NCBI GenBank assembly: GCA_020744225.1
Contig: JAGMWG010000003.1
Coordinates: 868,001 to 932,000 of the forward strand
Origin: Paraphoma chrysanthemicola
Lineage: Eukaryota > Ascomycota > Dothideomycetes > Pleosporales > Phaeosphaeriaceae
Reading direction: 5' to 3'
DNA: 64,000 nucleotides
Part shown: piece after piece, positions 45,657-56,017 of the stretch
Layout: every line of letters starts with the position of its first letter
Numbering within the stretch: the stretch's first letter is position 1
Made by a program: the position numbers and the translations under genes
The notes under the pieces: generated by a model
What the model saw: the letters and a program-made list of their open reading frames with translations, nothing else
What the model was told of the DNA's origin: nothing
Database searches by the model: none

Positions 45657-47344
45657 ATGCCAGGTGTCGCTCACGCTGGCGCCGATGCGCGCCTCGATGC
45701 ACCCGAGTTCGAAAAGGTTGTTTGGCACAAGCTGCCAAACATGCGCAAGCTGTACTGGCATGCCTGTGTTCTCTGCATTGCCTCCGCTACCACTGGTTAC
45801 GATGGGTCAGCTTTTCGCTGTATATTTGGACTTCATGAGCTGACAAACCTCCAGCATGATGATGAACTCCTCGCAGCAGATGAAGCGCTGGGCCGTATAC
45901 TTTGACCACCCCGATGACAACCGTCTTGGTCTCATGAACAACGCCTACAACATCGGATCGATTGTCAGCTTCTTCCTCGTGCCCTTCTTCACTCAAGCAG
46001 TTGGCCGCAAAATTCCGATCGCTACTGGCTGCCTCATCATGATTGCTGGTGCACTAATCTCCTGCTTTTCCACCAACTGGCAAATCTACTTCGCTGGCCG
46101 CTTCGTCCTTGGTTTTGGCAACTCGTTCGCCCAGATGTGCTCGCCCATTCTCCTGACCGAGATCTGCCATCCCCAGCATCGTGGTACTTTCACCGCCGTC
46201 TACAATTGTCTTTGGAACTTGGGCGCTCTGTTCGTCGCTTTCATTGGATGGGGAACATCTTATGTTCCCAACGAATGGTCATGGCGCTCAATTACCTTGC
46301 TACAGGGTCTACCATCTGCCCTCCAGCTCTGCTTCATCTGGTGGGTCCCAGAGTCCCCGCGTTGGCTCATCTCCAAGGAGCGCTACGAGGAGGCCGAATC
46401 TATGCTTGCCTTCTACCACGCTGAGGGCGACCGCAACAACCCGACTGTCCAATTCTCGTACCAGGAGATGCGTGAAACCATCCGCATGGAGCAGGACGCA
46501 AAGACCAACTCCAGCTACATCGACTTCGTCAAGACCAAGGGTAACCGATGGAGGCTCGCTATCCTCATCTCCCTCGGTATCATCTCGCAGTACTCCGGCA
46601 ACGCTTTGTTCTCCAACTACATCAACCTTGTCTACGAGGGTGCTGGTATCAAGGACCAGAACCAGAAGCTCGGTCTTTCCGCCGGTGAACGTGTTCTGTA
46701 CCTCGGTGTCTCTCTCTACGCTGCCACCTTCATCGACAAGGTTGGTCGTCGCCCTCTCTTCCTGACTGCCACCGTCGGTATGGTCGTGTCATTCATCTGC
46801 TGGACCATCACTTCTGCCATCTACGAGAACTCTGGCGAGACCAACAAGGCTGCCGGATACGTCCAGATCCCCTGTGTCTGGATCTTTGGTGTCTTTTACG
46901 CATTCGCCTGGTCTGGTCTCCTCGTCGCCTACGCGCTTGAGATTCTTCCCTATGCTCTGCGTGCCAAGGGTCTCATGATCATGAACATTACCGTCCAGGC
47001 TATTCTCGCCGTCGGTGGTCAGACCAACCCCGTAGCCTGGAAGCGTCTTCCCAAGCACTGGTACTTGGCACTCTTCTACACCGTAAGTTTTCGCCCGGAC
47101 TCACCCACTTGAGCGCATGCTAACTGAGACATAGTGCTGGATTACCATTGAGCTTGTCTGGGTGTACTTCGTCTACCCCGAGACCAAGGGCCCCACTCTT
47201 GAGGAGATCTCCCGTATCTTCGACGGCGATGCGGCCGTCGCCCACGTCGACCTTCACCAGATCGAGAAGGACGCCCAGGCCGAGCGCCTCGACAACATTC
47301 ACGACGGGAAGGAAGTCGGTCGCGTTGAAGTAACTCGCGTCTAA
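45657..47344 (+). CDS. MFS sugar transporter (hexose/lactose permease type)
   Basis: Exons 45657-45805, 45855-47082 and 47135-47344 (introns 49 and 52 bp) give 528 residues. It is a 12-helix plasma-membrane permease of the sugar porter family. Signatures: the first helix ends TTGYDG with MMMNSSQQM following, AVGRKIPI in loop 2-3, AGRFVLGFGNS, the PESPRWLISKERYEEA motif after helix 6, DKVGRRPLF in loop 8-9, and YPETKGPTLEEI at the C-terminus. These mark fungal hexose, quinate or lactose transporters; the substrate cannot be assigned. Being next to the aromatic cluster it could import its substrate, but a 3.2-kb gap separates them. Confidence 0.93.
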
Positions 47345-47797
47345 GCGGGTTGTGCTTTACGCAAACTGCAGATCTCTCTGAAACGTTTGGCGGGAAGAAT
47401 AAGACATGCTTTTTTGTAATTGGTGATATATTTCTGTGGAGGATTGGGGTCGAAAATGTGCCGATCTGTGTGCCATATCAGTCACAGCATTAATACACTC
47501 GCTTTGGCCAGACACTCAGTAATCATTCTGAATGTCGTGAACCTTGTATGCTGATGCCCTACATGATGATTCGTGGATTTTGCAGTTCCGCGAATTGGGA
47601 TCACGAATCAGCCTTTCCATTGCTTCGTGACTCAGCCACGAGGTGCAGCCTTGCAGCCTTCCGACACGAGAAGGCGAAGTCGCAAGCGGCATGCACCGCC
47701 ACAGTCGACCCAACATAGAGGATACCAAAAGTTCGCCCTGGGCCCGGGAATGCTTGACCGTTCTTATTTTTCCGTCACGCTTTAATCATTGGCAAGA
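47345..47797. other. Intergenic, no gene seen
   Basis: 453 bp with the transporter 3' UTR and the upstream region of the next gene. The coding frame at 47798 is open back to 47789 by a TTG only. Confidence 0.4.
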
Positions 47798-48730
47798 ATG
47801 GCCAATCACTCGCAAGCGCGCACATTTTCATCCCTTTTCACTCCTGCATGCTCATCGCGCAATACCTTCACTTCCATCCCACGCGAAGTCCGTGACGAAA
47901 TATACGCCTATGTACTAATCGACCACACCAAAATCCTCATTCGAGACTCCGACACCACCACAAACGCATTTACCTTTCTCAAACGCCATCTCCCTCAATG
48001 TCTGCTCTTGAACCACCAAATCGTCCAAGAAGCAGGAGCAGCGTATTTCCAGCACGCGAACGCTATTTTCCAAGGCACCCAGCTGGCTATGCTTGCAGGA
48101 TTCTTGGACCGTTTCCCCGGTGACATGCAGTGGAGAAGCATTCGCAATTTGGATTTCGCGAGATATGAGTGTGGGAAAGTGTATGCACGCCCAGGAAAAG
48201 CGGAAGACAGTGCCGAATTGCAGCTGTGTATACATGACATTGCGATCCGATGTCCTGGACTCCAAAAGCTCACAATATCACTGTTGCCAGATGTTTTCAG
48301 AACGCCATCAATCGAAGACCAGAGTCAGGCTGGTGTATCGCGTGATTTGATGACAAGAGTCCTAGGTGCTGACACCAGTCTCCTGGATGTTTGGGAGAAT
48401 TGGACGAGGTGCACGTCCATGTTGATACCAGATGAGATTACGGGGAATACTAATTTGCTTCGTGTGCTGGAAAATGAGAAATTGGTGCATTTGACCGTGC
48501 GCTTCGACGCAACGAGATACACGACCGGGATCGGCGATGACGACTGCGATCAAGACTTGGAAGATGTATTTGCGCAATGTACTGGTTTGTTGGAAACTGA
48601 GATCGAGAAGAAGGGACGGAAGCTGGAAATCATGAGAAAGGTGAAGACGTGGCAGAAAGTCGATACGCGGTCGTGGGTCTCAAGGCCAGGATATGTTCCT
48701 GCTGGTATGCACCCGCTGGTCTGGGGCTGA
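47798..48730 (+). CDS. Hypothetical protein, F-box/2EXR-like
   Basis: A single-exon protein of 310 residues. The N-terminal third has SIPREVRDEIYAYVLID, the familiar 'IPxEVRDEIY' opening of fungal 2EXR/F-box-like proteins, followed by LLLNHQIVQEAGAAYF. The middle has a segment CPGLQKLTISLLP in leucine-rich style. No catalytic motif is visible. These proteins are numerous in Pezizomycotina and mostly uncharacterised; an adaptor for ubiquitin ligation is possible for true F-box members. The ATG at 47798 is the first in frame. Confidence 0.72.
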   Translation: MANHSQARTFSSLFTPACSSRNTFTSIPREVRDEIYAYVLIDHTKILIRDSDTTTNAFTFLKRHLPQCLLLNHQIVQEAGAAYFQHANAIFQGTQLAMLAGFLDRFPGDMQWRSIRNLDFARYECGKVYARPGKAEDSAELQLCIHDIAIRCPGLQKLTISLLPDVFRTPSIEDQSQAGVSRDLMTRVLGADTSLLDVWENWTRCTSMLIPDEITGNTNLLRVLENEKLVHLTVRFDATRYTTGIGDDDCDQDLEDVFAQCTGLLETEIEKKGRKLEIMRKVKTWQKVDTRSWVSRPGYVPAGMHPLVWG

Positions 48731-49776
48731 GCTGGTTGCAAGGATTTGAATCAGGTTGCGTGTTGGAGAGTATGACTTACCTGCTCCTGCATAAGTTACA
48801 ATAACATGCGCGAAATATCTCCCCATCGTGCATCACAAGTGAGGTGAAAGAGAAGCCAAACAAGTTACAAACTCACTTCCTCAGCCCGAAGCTCAATACA
48901 TGTAGCTCAACATACCTAATCGAGTAACTTATCGCAAACGCGTAGATTTCTGCATGTATAAGCACTGTATATCACATCTTCTAGCGTCGGAGCTCGTGAT
49001 TACGGTGAGTACAAACGCGCCACCATTAGCAGGAGAGGTGAAAGTGAACGTCATTACAACATGACTAGAACACGCGTCAGAGCGGGCACAATTACTGTAA
49101 AAGGCAACTTAGAAGGAAAGGTGTAGAAAGCTGCACGTATAAGGAATACACAGGGCAGACTAGCGTATCAGCTTCTAGATCGCGGTGAAAGTGAACACGA
49201 AATGCAACTGCTCTGCGTGACGATTTCTTCTTAGCGTGTCCGCCAAATAGCACCAAATTTGTGTGTTGCGCTTAGTCACTGCTCGTACTTTCCTTCCTTT
49301 GAGGGACGAGGAGAGGCGCCATGCACGTTCTCACCCATGAAGTCACTGATTGCAAGATTCCGCGGCTTAAAGATAGCTGCCACGATGTTGACTATATCAC
49401 GGGCTCAGGCTTGGACTTAGTGAGTGAGTTGAGCCCGCACATCGTGACGTTACATAGAAGGCATATTCGTGGTCAATCAAATCGAGCTGTATGAATTTTG
49501 ACTAATTCAACGCCTCGCTAGTACCGCGCAATCCTTCCATTCGTCTCAACAAGTCCCACAACTCGACATCAAGGATGTTGACTTTTGTGATATGCGATCT
49601 GGGATCGTGATTTGACGTGCTTCACGGGATTGCAGCGGACGAGAAAGTTAACTTGCGACTGAAATGTGGTACTTTAAACTCTTTTGTGCTGAATTCGATC
49701 TCAATCAACTGGGCACTCCAAGAAGAACCTCCACGAGCCTAACCCATGACATGGGATCCGCAATCAGTGTTCTTCT
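48731..49776. other. Intergenic with weak degenerate repeats
   Basis: About 1 kb between two convergent hypothetical genes, without a coding frame. GGTGAAAGTGAAC-like words recur near 48840, 49040 and 49186, and TAGA(T/A)..CTGCATGTATAAG-like stretches near 48951 and 49124, suggesting an old duplication of roughly 170 bp. The similarity is imperfect. Confidence 0.35.
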
Positions 49777-50376
49777 TCAGCACTTAACGCCCTGCTTCCT
49801 CCAGGCATCTCGTCGACGCAGCTTCGCCGCCTCCACGTGCTGTGCTTCGACATAAAGCTCTTTGAGATTCTCTAACCCCGGTATACCTGCAAGCTCTCGT
49901 TGCAGGCGAAGGAACTTATCCAGCATAGGAAAGTCTGATATATCGTACTTTTCTCGGCCCGAAATGTCCTCGACTCGCAATTCGAGCACCAGACGCTCGA
50001 GCTTGGGAAGACGATCGAGGATCTTGCGGATAATTGCACTCTCGATCACGTCGTCACAGATCAGACCGAGCATATACGTTTGAGGTTGATACGGGTTAAT
50101 GTCGTGAGCGAGCGAGGCTTTGCGCAATTGTCCGTATAGCTCGATGGAGTGGACAAGCTGGGCGAGACCTGGCTTCTTGACCAAGGTATGTAAGAGGGCG
50201 GTCATGCGGTTATCATCGAGACCGCCCTTTAAGGAGTGTATAATTGTTGGAGAACGATACAGCACATCCTGCGCAATGTTTGTGAACGACTTCTTAGCTA
50301 GCGCTAGTGCGAGTAGATCTTGCTTCTCGAGCCGACCAGCGATGTTGAGTAGGATTTCGGTTGGTAGGTTCTGCAT
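49777..50376 (-). CDS. F-box-like hypothetical protein
   Basis: A single-exon protein of 199 residues. It starts MQNLPTEILLNIAGRLEKQ and continues LLALALAKKSFTNIAQDVLY, which fits an F-box (LPxEIL...L...DLLALAL..). A helical region with leucine-rich pattern follows (LPKLERLVLELRV, LDKFLRLQRELAGIPGLENL). An SCF ubiquitin-ligase adaptor role is the family expectation. The frame is open upstream to 50454, but only a non-ATG codon is there, so I use the ATG at 50376. It overlaps no other gene and ends about 1 kb from the convergent hypothetical. Confidence 0.75.
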   Translation of the reverse strand: MQNLPTEILLNIAGRLEKQDLLALALAKKSFTNIAQDVLYRSPTIIHSLKGGLDDNRMTALLHTLVKKPGLAQLVHSIELYGQLRKASLAHDINPYQPQTYMLGLICDDVIESAIIRKILDRLPKLERLVLELRVEDISGREKYDISDFPMLDKFLRLQRELAGIPGLENLKELYVEAQHVEAAKLRRRDAWRKQGVKC

Positions 50377-50743
50377 TTTGGCGGGCGTGATGTCTGAGAC
50401 GTTATTGAGGGCAGCTGTGCTAATCGGGCAATGCGTGTAGATGCAGGGGAGCAAGAGCTCAGGGGCTTGGCGGGTAAGTATGTAACGGAGCCAAATTGTG
50501 CGTCTGCTCCATCGGCGACGAGGTAAAACCCCGCACTAATAGTGAACACATTCAGGCAGCAGGACGCTGCTGCGAGACATCTCAACCCACATATTGGGAG
50601 CATCGCAAGACCAAGACGGCTACCTGCCTTTGTCGGTCAATCTCGGTGCTCAAAGCTGAGGGTCGGGTATGGCGTGTGCCATGAGGCTGTATGGTCCTAG
50701 GTCCTTCGCGGTCCCAACCTCCTCTCCGTGACTCAAACTAGTC
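50377..50743. other. Intergenic, F-box gene promoter
   Basis: 367 bp upstream of the F-box gene and downstream of the large gene. Nothing else is visible. Confidence 0.4.
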
Positions 50744-53700
50744 TCAGTCAAGTTGAAACCTCAACTTCCGCTCCAACTCCACCCCCACTCTCCTAACCTC
50801 CTCACTCTCACACCTTTTCCACTGTGCAATTCTCCAATCAACTCTTTGCCTCAAGTCCTTGTCCACGATTTTCTCCCAATCGTCCTCGCCCACCGCATCC
50901 AGTATATGATTCGCAACGTCAACCTTCAGAAAATCCGGCTTTGTGATCCAGCTCAATTTCGTGTTGCTGATGTCGCCGAGATAGATCGCTATAAGAATCC
51001 GATTCAGTATAAGCATATCTCGGAGGCCATCCCGGCGTTCAGTGAAGATAGTATAGTGCCCGATCTTTTTCTCGACGCTACGATCAGCACTAGATGAGAT
51101 GGGATCGAGCGCGAGGTAAGTTTTGAGCTGAGCTAGTTTGAGATGGTATATTCCACCACTCATCCCATCAATCATTGCAGCAAGCGTGTTTGCAAACTGT
51201 TTGCACTTTGTCTCTCTCAATTCATCAACATCGTCGCGCTTCGGCCACGGAAAGTCCAGGGTTAACAGCCGCCAGGGAAATGTATCTGGCAACACAGCTG
51301 GCTTCCGGTTCGGATCGCGCTCCCATTTGCGTGTGCGGAGCGAGTCGACGTACTCGATCATGGCTTCGACGATAGGTCTGCCATTCTCGGGCCAGCATGG
51401 CTTGTTGAGATATGTGCCATTCAGCAAAGCTGCAAATATGCGATCAAAGTGCGAATACGTGGGCGAATTAGCTTGTAAAGCTGTGGTGAATAATCTGAGG
51501 AATTGATCATGGATGAACTTTGGTGTAATCCCTGTATGATTGGAGAGTTTGGTAGGGTTCTCTAGAAGAGTGAGCATATCGAAGATGCTAGAATGATCGA
51601 CGCGATTGTTGCTTTCGCCGTACGATAATAGCCATGTCTGGACTTCGGATTTGGATCGGAGAGAGGGGTCGTTGCGTAGCTTGTTGTTGAGTTCAGTGAT
51701 CGCATCCGGAGGAGCGAGCTTGAAGATTGAGTAGGTCACATGTCTCTCCAGTAGGTTACAGGGAAGGAAGCACGTTTTGTCAGTCCCGGCGCTCAAAATT
51801 TTGAGAATGTTTCCAGCATCTCGTGGCTCCACGGGCAAAATCAAATCGTCGCCTTCGTAGCCATACTTCTTGAGAAATCGAGTGCTCCATTCTTTGGCGA
51901 AAGTCGTGCGATGCTCAAGTGCGGGAAGAAGGATGCTAGCAACCAACGTGTGGAAATGCTCGCTGCTGGATGAAGAACGTTGATAATGATCAATGAATAT
52001 AGACAAGACAGGTGACGACTCTTGGACAATTATGTCTTCCCCTCCAGAGTTATCGCTTGGAAGGGCGCGACCCAGGCTAGCCGCTTCAGCGACAACACTT
52101 TCCAAAACGACGAAGATTTCTTTCACGAGCTCCTTAGAGCTGGTCTCGAGCATGCTGAGCATCCCTTTGAGCGCATTGCTCCGCACGTCGACATGTGAAG
52201 CGTGGTGCAAGAGTTTCGAGAGAACGGAGAAGGCGATGTCTTCGCCGACGAACTCCGTGCCCTGTAAAAGCTGAGCCAGCATCTTGATCGTCGTGACTTT
52301 AACAAAAGTCTGCTTTGGCGGAACATCATTGTCCAAATTATGCACAAGACGTTCACCTTCTTTCTCGGTCTCGTTTGAGCTAGAGGTCTCAATTCGCTTC
52401 AAGACCGCATCAGCGAAAGCACTGAAACATGCTTGCGCGTCCTTCGCCGGCAGTCTCCGGAACCAACTGGGCTTCAAAAGCTTTCGGTGCCATGAGCTCG
52501 CGGTTTGCCTGTCTAGCACTGTTTGCAATGCAAGATCATGAGCCAATTCTGGCCGGTCGCCCTCAGCGAGTCGAACTAGTAATGTGAGGGCAAGCTCTAG
52601 TTCTCCGGTGGCATCGCCCGCTTTTGAAGCCTCCAGCGCACCCATCATGTTTCGCGCGGATTGGAGAAGAAGTTGTGGCGGAACAAGGTCTAGATGGCCC
52701 TCGATACATCGAGCAGCAGTGAAATGGTTCAGCTCCTCGCCATCGAATTCTGGGTCAAGATATAGACTTGGATAGCGAGCATCTTCTTTGGCTGGAAAAG
52801 GTGTCCCCAAAAGGCGACCATGAGTTGTACCAAACTTCAATTCGAGATATAGCAAGGCTGATAGAACACCACCTTCACCGAGATTACGATTGGAATTCCA
52901 AATCGTTCGAGCCTCTACTTGATTGGCCGGCACCTCCGGCTCAGAAAGTCCTCGCAAGCGAGATTGAAGAGTGGCTTCATACGGTGTGCAATTATTGACG
53001 GCTAGAGACAGATCAAGATAGGTTATAGGTCCAAGGCTGTGGGACTGTTCGTCGGGCCGGCCAGAGGCGAAAGGGTTCCATTCATGCGGCTCTGTAGGAT
53101 CGTCTACTTCCGGTATCAATGGCCACGAGCGGTCTTTCGTAGCCGTTTCCGCAAGATCCAGCCGCTTCTGTATATCTTCAGGGTACACTTTGTTCCAGAA
53201 ACGACGAGCCTCTTCCTCGGACATTCCTTCCCGACTCAGGGGGCCGATCGCGTAGCTCCAAGCCTTTTGTGCACGACGCCCTCGTTCAATATCATCGCAG
53301 GACTTCGGAATGTACAGCTGTAACGCATCATGATAGCTATCCACGAATACACCTATTTCTGCTGTGGATTCTTCGCCTGGCGGTGCAGATTTGAGAACCT
53401 CGTTTGGCTCTGGAAAGACAACGCTTTGAACCCGAGATGCAATGAACGGGGCCAATTCTTCGAGATTCGGCACTATTGGGGCCCATGATGGAACGAGGTG
53501 CTGTACCGCTAGTCCACGAGGTAACGGCTTCGGCAGTGACAGTACTGCCGGATGAACAGTGGGTCGCAATTTCTGCCAAAGAATGTCTCGCCGCTGAGCA
53601 AGATTATCGATAAACTTGTATGTAGAACACTCCTGCGCATCAAGCGTGGCTTCGGTATTCTTGGTATAATCGAGTAACCCAAGGACTGTATTTGCGCCTA

Positions 53701-55684
53701 GCCTTTCATATTCTTCACGATTAGCCTTTTCCTCAACGGCGATCAGCATTTCGATCGTATGCTCCCACAGTACACCATACATCTGTTCGTCGGTGGCCTC
53801 AAGAGCTTTCCTGAGCTTCTTCGACTGGTTAATGCGCGCCTTGACCACTACCTGGAAAAGCTCAAGCGTAATGTACCAATTATTCACATTAAAGGACGGC
53901 TCGCGAAGTGCTGTGCAGGCTGTGTCGAACATGCCCACCAGGATTTCGTTACAAAGCTGGACGCGCTTTCTTATGTTGGCCATGTCTCCACTTCCCTCAT
54001 TATTTTCAGGAACACCAGAGAGCATTCTAATCACCTCGTGTGGATATGATTGCGGATATTGAGGGTATAATTCACGGAATACCAGCGGGTCTCGAGAAAA
54101 ACGGTCTGCCCATCTCAATGTCTCTTGATACAAAGCCGGCGAACCACTCGCAACAGCAAAGTACAGAGCTGACTGGGCGTAGAATGTCCGTTCTTCTGGC
54201 TTGGAGGCTGATTTAGCCAGGCGCTTTCTTGCGTCTATGCGACCGGCAGCAAGCGTTATCGCTTCCTCTTGATGACCAGCCTGATTCTGCAAGATCGTTT
54301 CATATAGGTCGCAGTCGGCATGAGATCCACCGAAAGTCGACATGATGTTGAGTATTGTGTTTGCACGCCAAATAAAAATGACGTCGTCGTCGACTCTGGC
54401 GGCGCGCATACGACGTACTAGTTTTAGAGCTTCTTCCGCACTCAATTTGTTTAGAAGATCGTCGCTCAGCTTGCCTTCGACTTTTCGTAACTCATTGTCG
54501 TCATCAATATTAAGACCTGTCGATTTTTGGAAGCAAATCCGCAATAGCGCGTACCGGTGTGAAGGTCGGATACCACTCAGGAAGTCGTCCCAGTCAGTAA
54601 GCTTATTGTACTCGCTGGTGCCGTAAACTGGGTGTGAGCACAACTTCCGGAGCGTTGCTTCGAACAAGTCAGGCCTGTGTGACCAGCATGATGCTACGAG
54701 ATGTACCACATCGCCTTCAGTAGTGCCAAACTTTTTGCCGGCTGAGGGATGTTTCTCCAAATATTGCATGATTGTGGTGACGATCTCTTCCACGTTTCTC
54801 CATGCGTTCTTCTTCTTAATGGCGCGATGTAGAAGTGGCCTAGCGAGTGTGTTGATCACAAAGTAGTCATCCAGGTGTGGTGCGTCTCCTTCGACCAAGC
54901 CTTGTAAGACAGATAGGGAGAAATCCATGGACGCTGAAAAGCCTGGAATGACGCCAGTGCCTTTAGGATACTGATTTACGAGATCACTGAGTTGCTTTTC
55001 ATTGATGCTAGACGTCGAGTCGGTTCGCAGATATCGGAACTGCTCTCGACGCATCAATTCAGGATGATAGCGCATCCAGTATTCGTCCTTGACCGGCTGC
55101 CACCTCTCACCAAGGTCTCCAGATAGGACTCGGGCCACGAGCTCCTCGTCGCAACTAGGTAAAAGATGGCGATAGTGTTTGGCTAATGGACGCTTGTCCG
55201 TTGTCTTGATTGGTGCTTTTGTGAATTCGGAAGGTTGCAGACCCATGAATAGCTCAGTGATAACATTCCTCTTTTCCAAGACGTCTAAGCCCTTGCCGCA
55301 GCGACCCAGCGCTTTACACGCTTCGTGCACCTCATGAACGGATAACTGACTGAAGACATTCAGCAAGCCGCGCGTCCCACCCAGTCCGTCCCATACACTC
55401 TTCCATCTCGGTGAGCATAAAGACTTTCCGAGATATTTGACCGCATCTTTCCTCACGATGACAGAGAAGTGCTGTCGCAATGCCTGCTCGAGAGCATTTA
55501 CTGACTTCGACACGCCAAGCCACGTGGCAAATGTGGCAGGTATGATAGAACCTCGCTCAATGGCCTGCAGAAGTTGCCGGGTGATTTCATCGGCATGGTC
55601 TTGGTATGGCAGTGTCTTGTAGTAATCGTAAAGCTCACGCCGTTTGTATCGCCGAATGTGGTGCGTGCTCAGAGATGTGGCCAT
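50744..55684 (-). CDS. Very large intronless protein of unknown function
   Basis: A single uninterrupted frame of 1646 residues from the ATG at 55684 (MATSLSTHHIRRYKRREL). I do not recognise a named domain. The sequence is almost wholly helical in style, with repeated Leu-rich segments (for example LLNVFSQLSVHEVHEACK, FFSAFADAV-like and LNALKGMLSMLETSS), which suggests an alpha-solenoid of HEAT or ARM type. There is no signal peptide or membrane segment. The lack of introns is striking in this intron-rich region. Codon use resembles its neighbours, so it appears native. A scaffold or transport-factor role is possible but unsupported. The in-frame codon before 55684 back to 55774 is TTG only. 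Confidence 0.85.
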   Translation of the reverse strand: MATSLSTHHIRRYKRRELYDYYKTLPYQDHADEITRQLLQAIERGSIIPATFATWLGVSKSVNALEQALRQHFSVIVRKDAVKYLGKSLCSPRWKSVWDGLGGTRGLLNVFSQLSVHEVHEACKALGRCGKGLDVLEKRNVITELFMGLQPSEFTKAPIKTTDKRPLAKHYRHLLPSCDEELVARVLSGDLGERWQPVKDEYWMRYHPELMRREQFRYLRTDSTSSINEKQLSDLVNQYPKGTGVIPGFSASMDFSLSVLQGLVEGDAPHLDDYFVINTLARPLLHRAIKKKNAWRNVEEIVTTIMQYLEKHPSAGKKFGTTEGDVVHLVASCWSHRPDLFEATLRKLCSHPVYGTSEYNKLTDWDDFLSGIRPSHRYALLRICFQKSTGLNIDDDNELRKVEGKLSDDLLNKLSAEEALKLVRRMRAARVDDDVIFIWRANTILNIMSTFGGSHADCDLYETILQNQAGHQEEAITLAAGRIDARKRLAKSASKPEERTFYAQSALYFAVASGSPALYQETLRWADRFSRDPLVFRELYPQYPQSYPHEVIRMLSGVPENNEGSGDMANIRKRVQLCNEILVGMFDTACTALREPSFNVNNWYITLELFQVVVKARINQSKKLRKALEATDEQMYGVLWEHTIEMLIAVEEKANREEYERLGANTVLGLLDYTKNTEATLDAQECSTYKFIDNLAQRRDILWQKLRPTVHPAVLSLPKPLPRGLAVQHLVPSWAPIVPNLEELAPFIASRVQSVVFPEPNEVLKSAPPGEESTAEIGVFVDSYHDALQLYIPKSCDDIERGRRAQKAWSYAIGPLSREGMSEEEARRFWNKVYPEDIQKRLDLAETATKDRSWPLIPEVDDPTEPHEWNPFASGRPDEQSHSLGPITYLDLSLAVNNCTPYEATLQSRLRGLSEPEVPANQVEARTIWNSNRNLGEGGVLSALLYLELKFGTTHGRLLGTPFPAKEDARYPSLYLDPEFDGEELNHFTAARCIEGHLDLVPPQLLLQSARNMMGALEASKAGDATGELELALTLLVRLAEGDRPELAHDLALQTVLDRQTASSWHRKLLKPSWFRRLPAKDAQACFSAFADAVLKRIETSSSNETEKEGERLVHNLDNDVPPKQTFVKVTTIKMLAQLLQGTEFVGEDIAFSVLSKLLHHASHVDVRSNALKGMLSMLETSSKELVKEIFVVLESVVAEAASLGRALPSDNSGGEDIIVQESSPVLSIFIDHYQRSSSSSEHFHTLVASILLPALEHRTTFAKEWSTRFLKKYGYEGDDLILPVEPRDAGNILKILSAGTDKTCFLPCNLLERHVTYSIFKLAPPDAITELNNKLRNDPSLRSKSEVQTWLLSYGESNNRVDHSSIFDMLTLLENPTKLSNHTGITPKFIHDQFLRLFTTALQANSPTYSHFDRIFAALLNGTYLNKPCWPENGRPIVEAMIEYVDSLRTRKWERDPNRKPAVLPDTFPWRLLTLDFPWPKRDDVDELRETKCKQFANTLAAMIDGMSGGIYHLKLAQLKTYLALDPISSSADRSVEKKIGHYTIFTERRDGLRDMLILNRILIAIYLGDISNTKLSWITKPDFLKVDVANHILDAVGEDDWEKIVDKDLRQRVDWRIAQWKRCESEEVRRVGVELERKLRFQLD

Positions 55685-56017
55685 GGTCGGGAATGAAGGG
55701 TGTCGGATGGCAAGCACAACCGATGTGCAGATTGGGCATTTTGTAGGATGCAAATTGCTAGGCTCCAGCAACAAACGTGATAATGCGAGTCGAAACTAGC
55801 TTGGAAGCATGAGGTGTTGATGACCAGGCGGGGCATTAGGCGTGCTATTAATGTGGGGTGGGAAAGGGCGCCAAGGCACGGGCCGCATCGAAGCCTCCTC
55901 CTGCATGCCGACTGAAGTGGAAGTCACCGAAAAAGGGCTCACGAGTTTTATAGAAGGCACTGATGTGTGTTCGAGATGATGGAATTTACTTTGCGTGTGC
56001 ATTTCACGCATACATTG
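55685..56017. other. Intergenic, promoter of the large gene
   Basis: 333 bp between the large gene's start and the lipase stop. No feature recognised. Confidence 0.4.
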
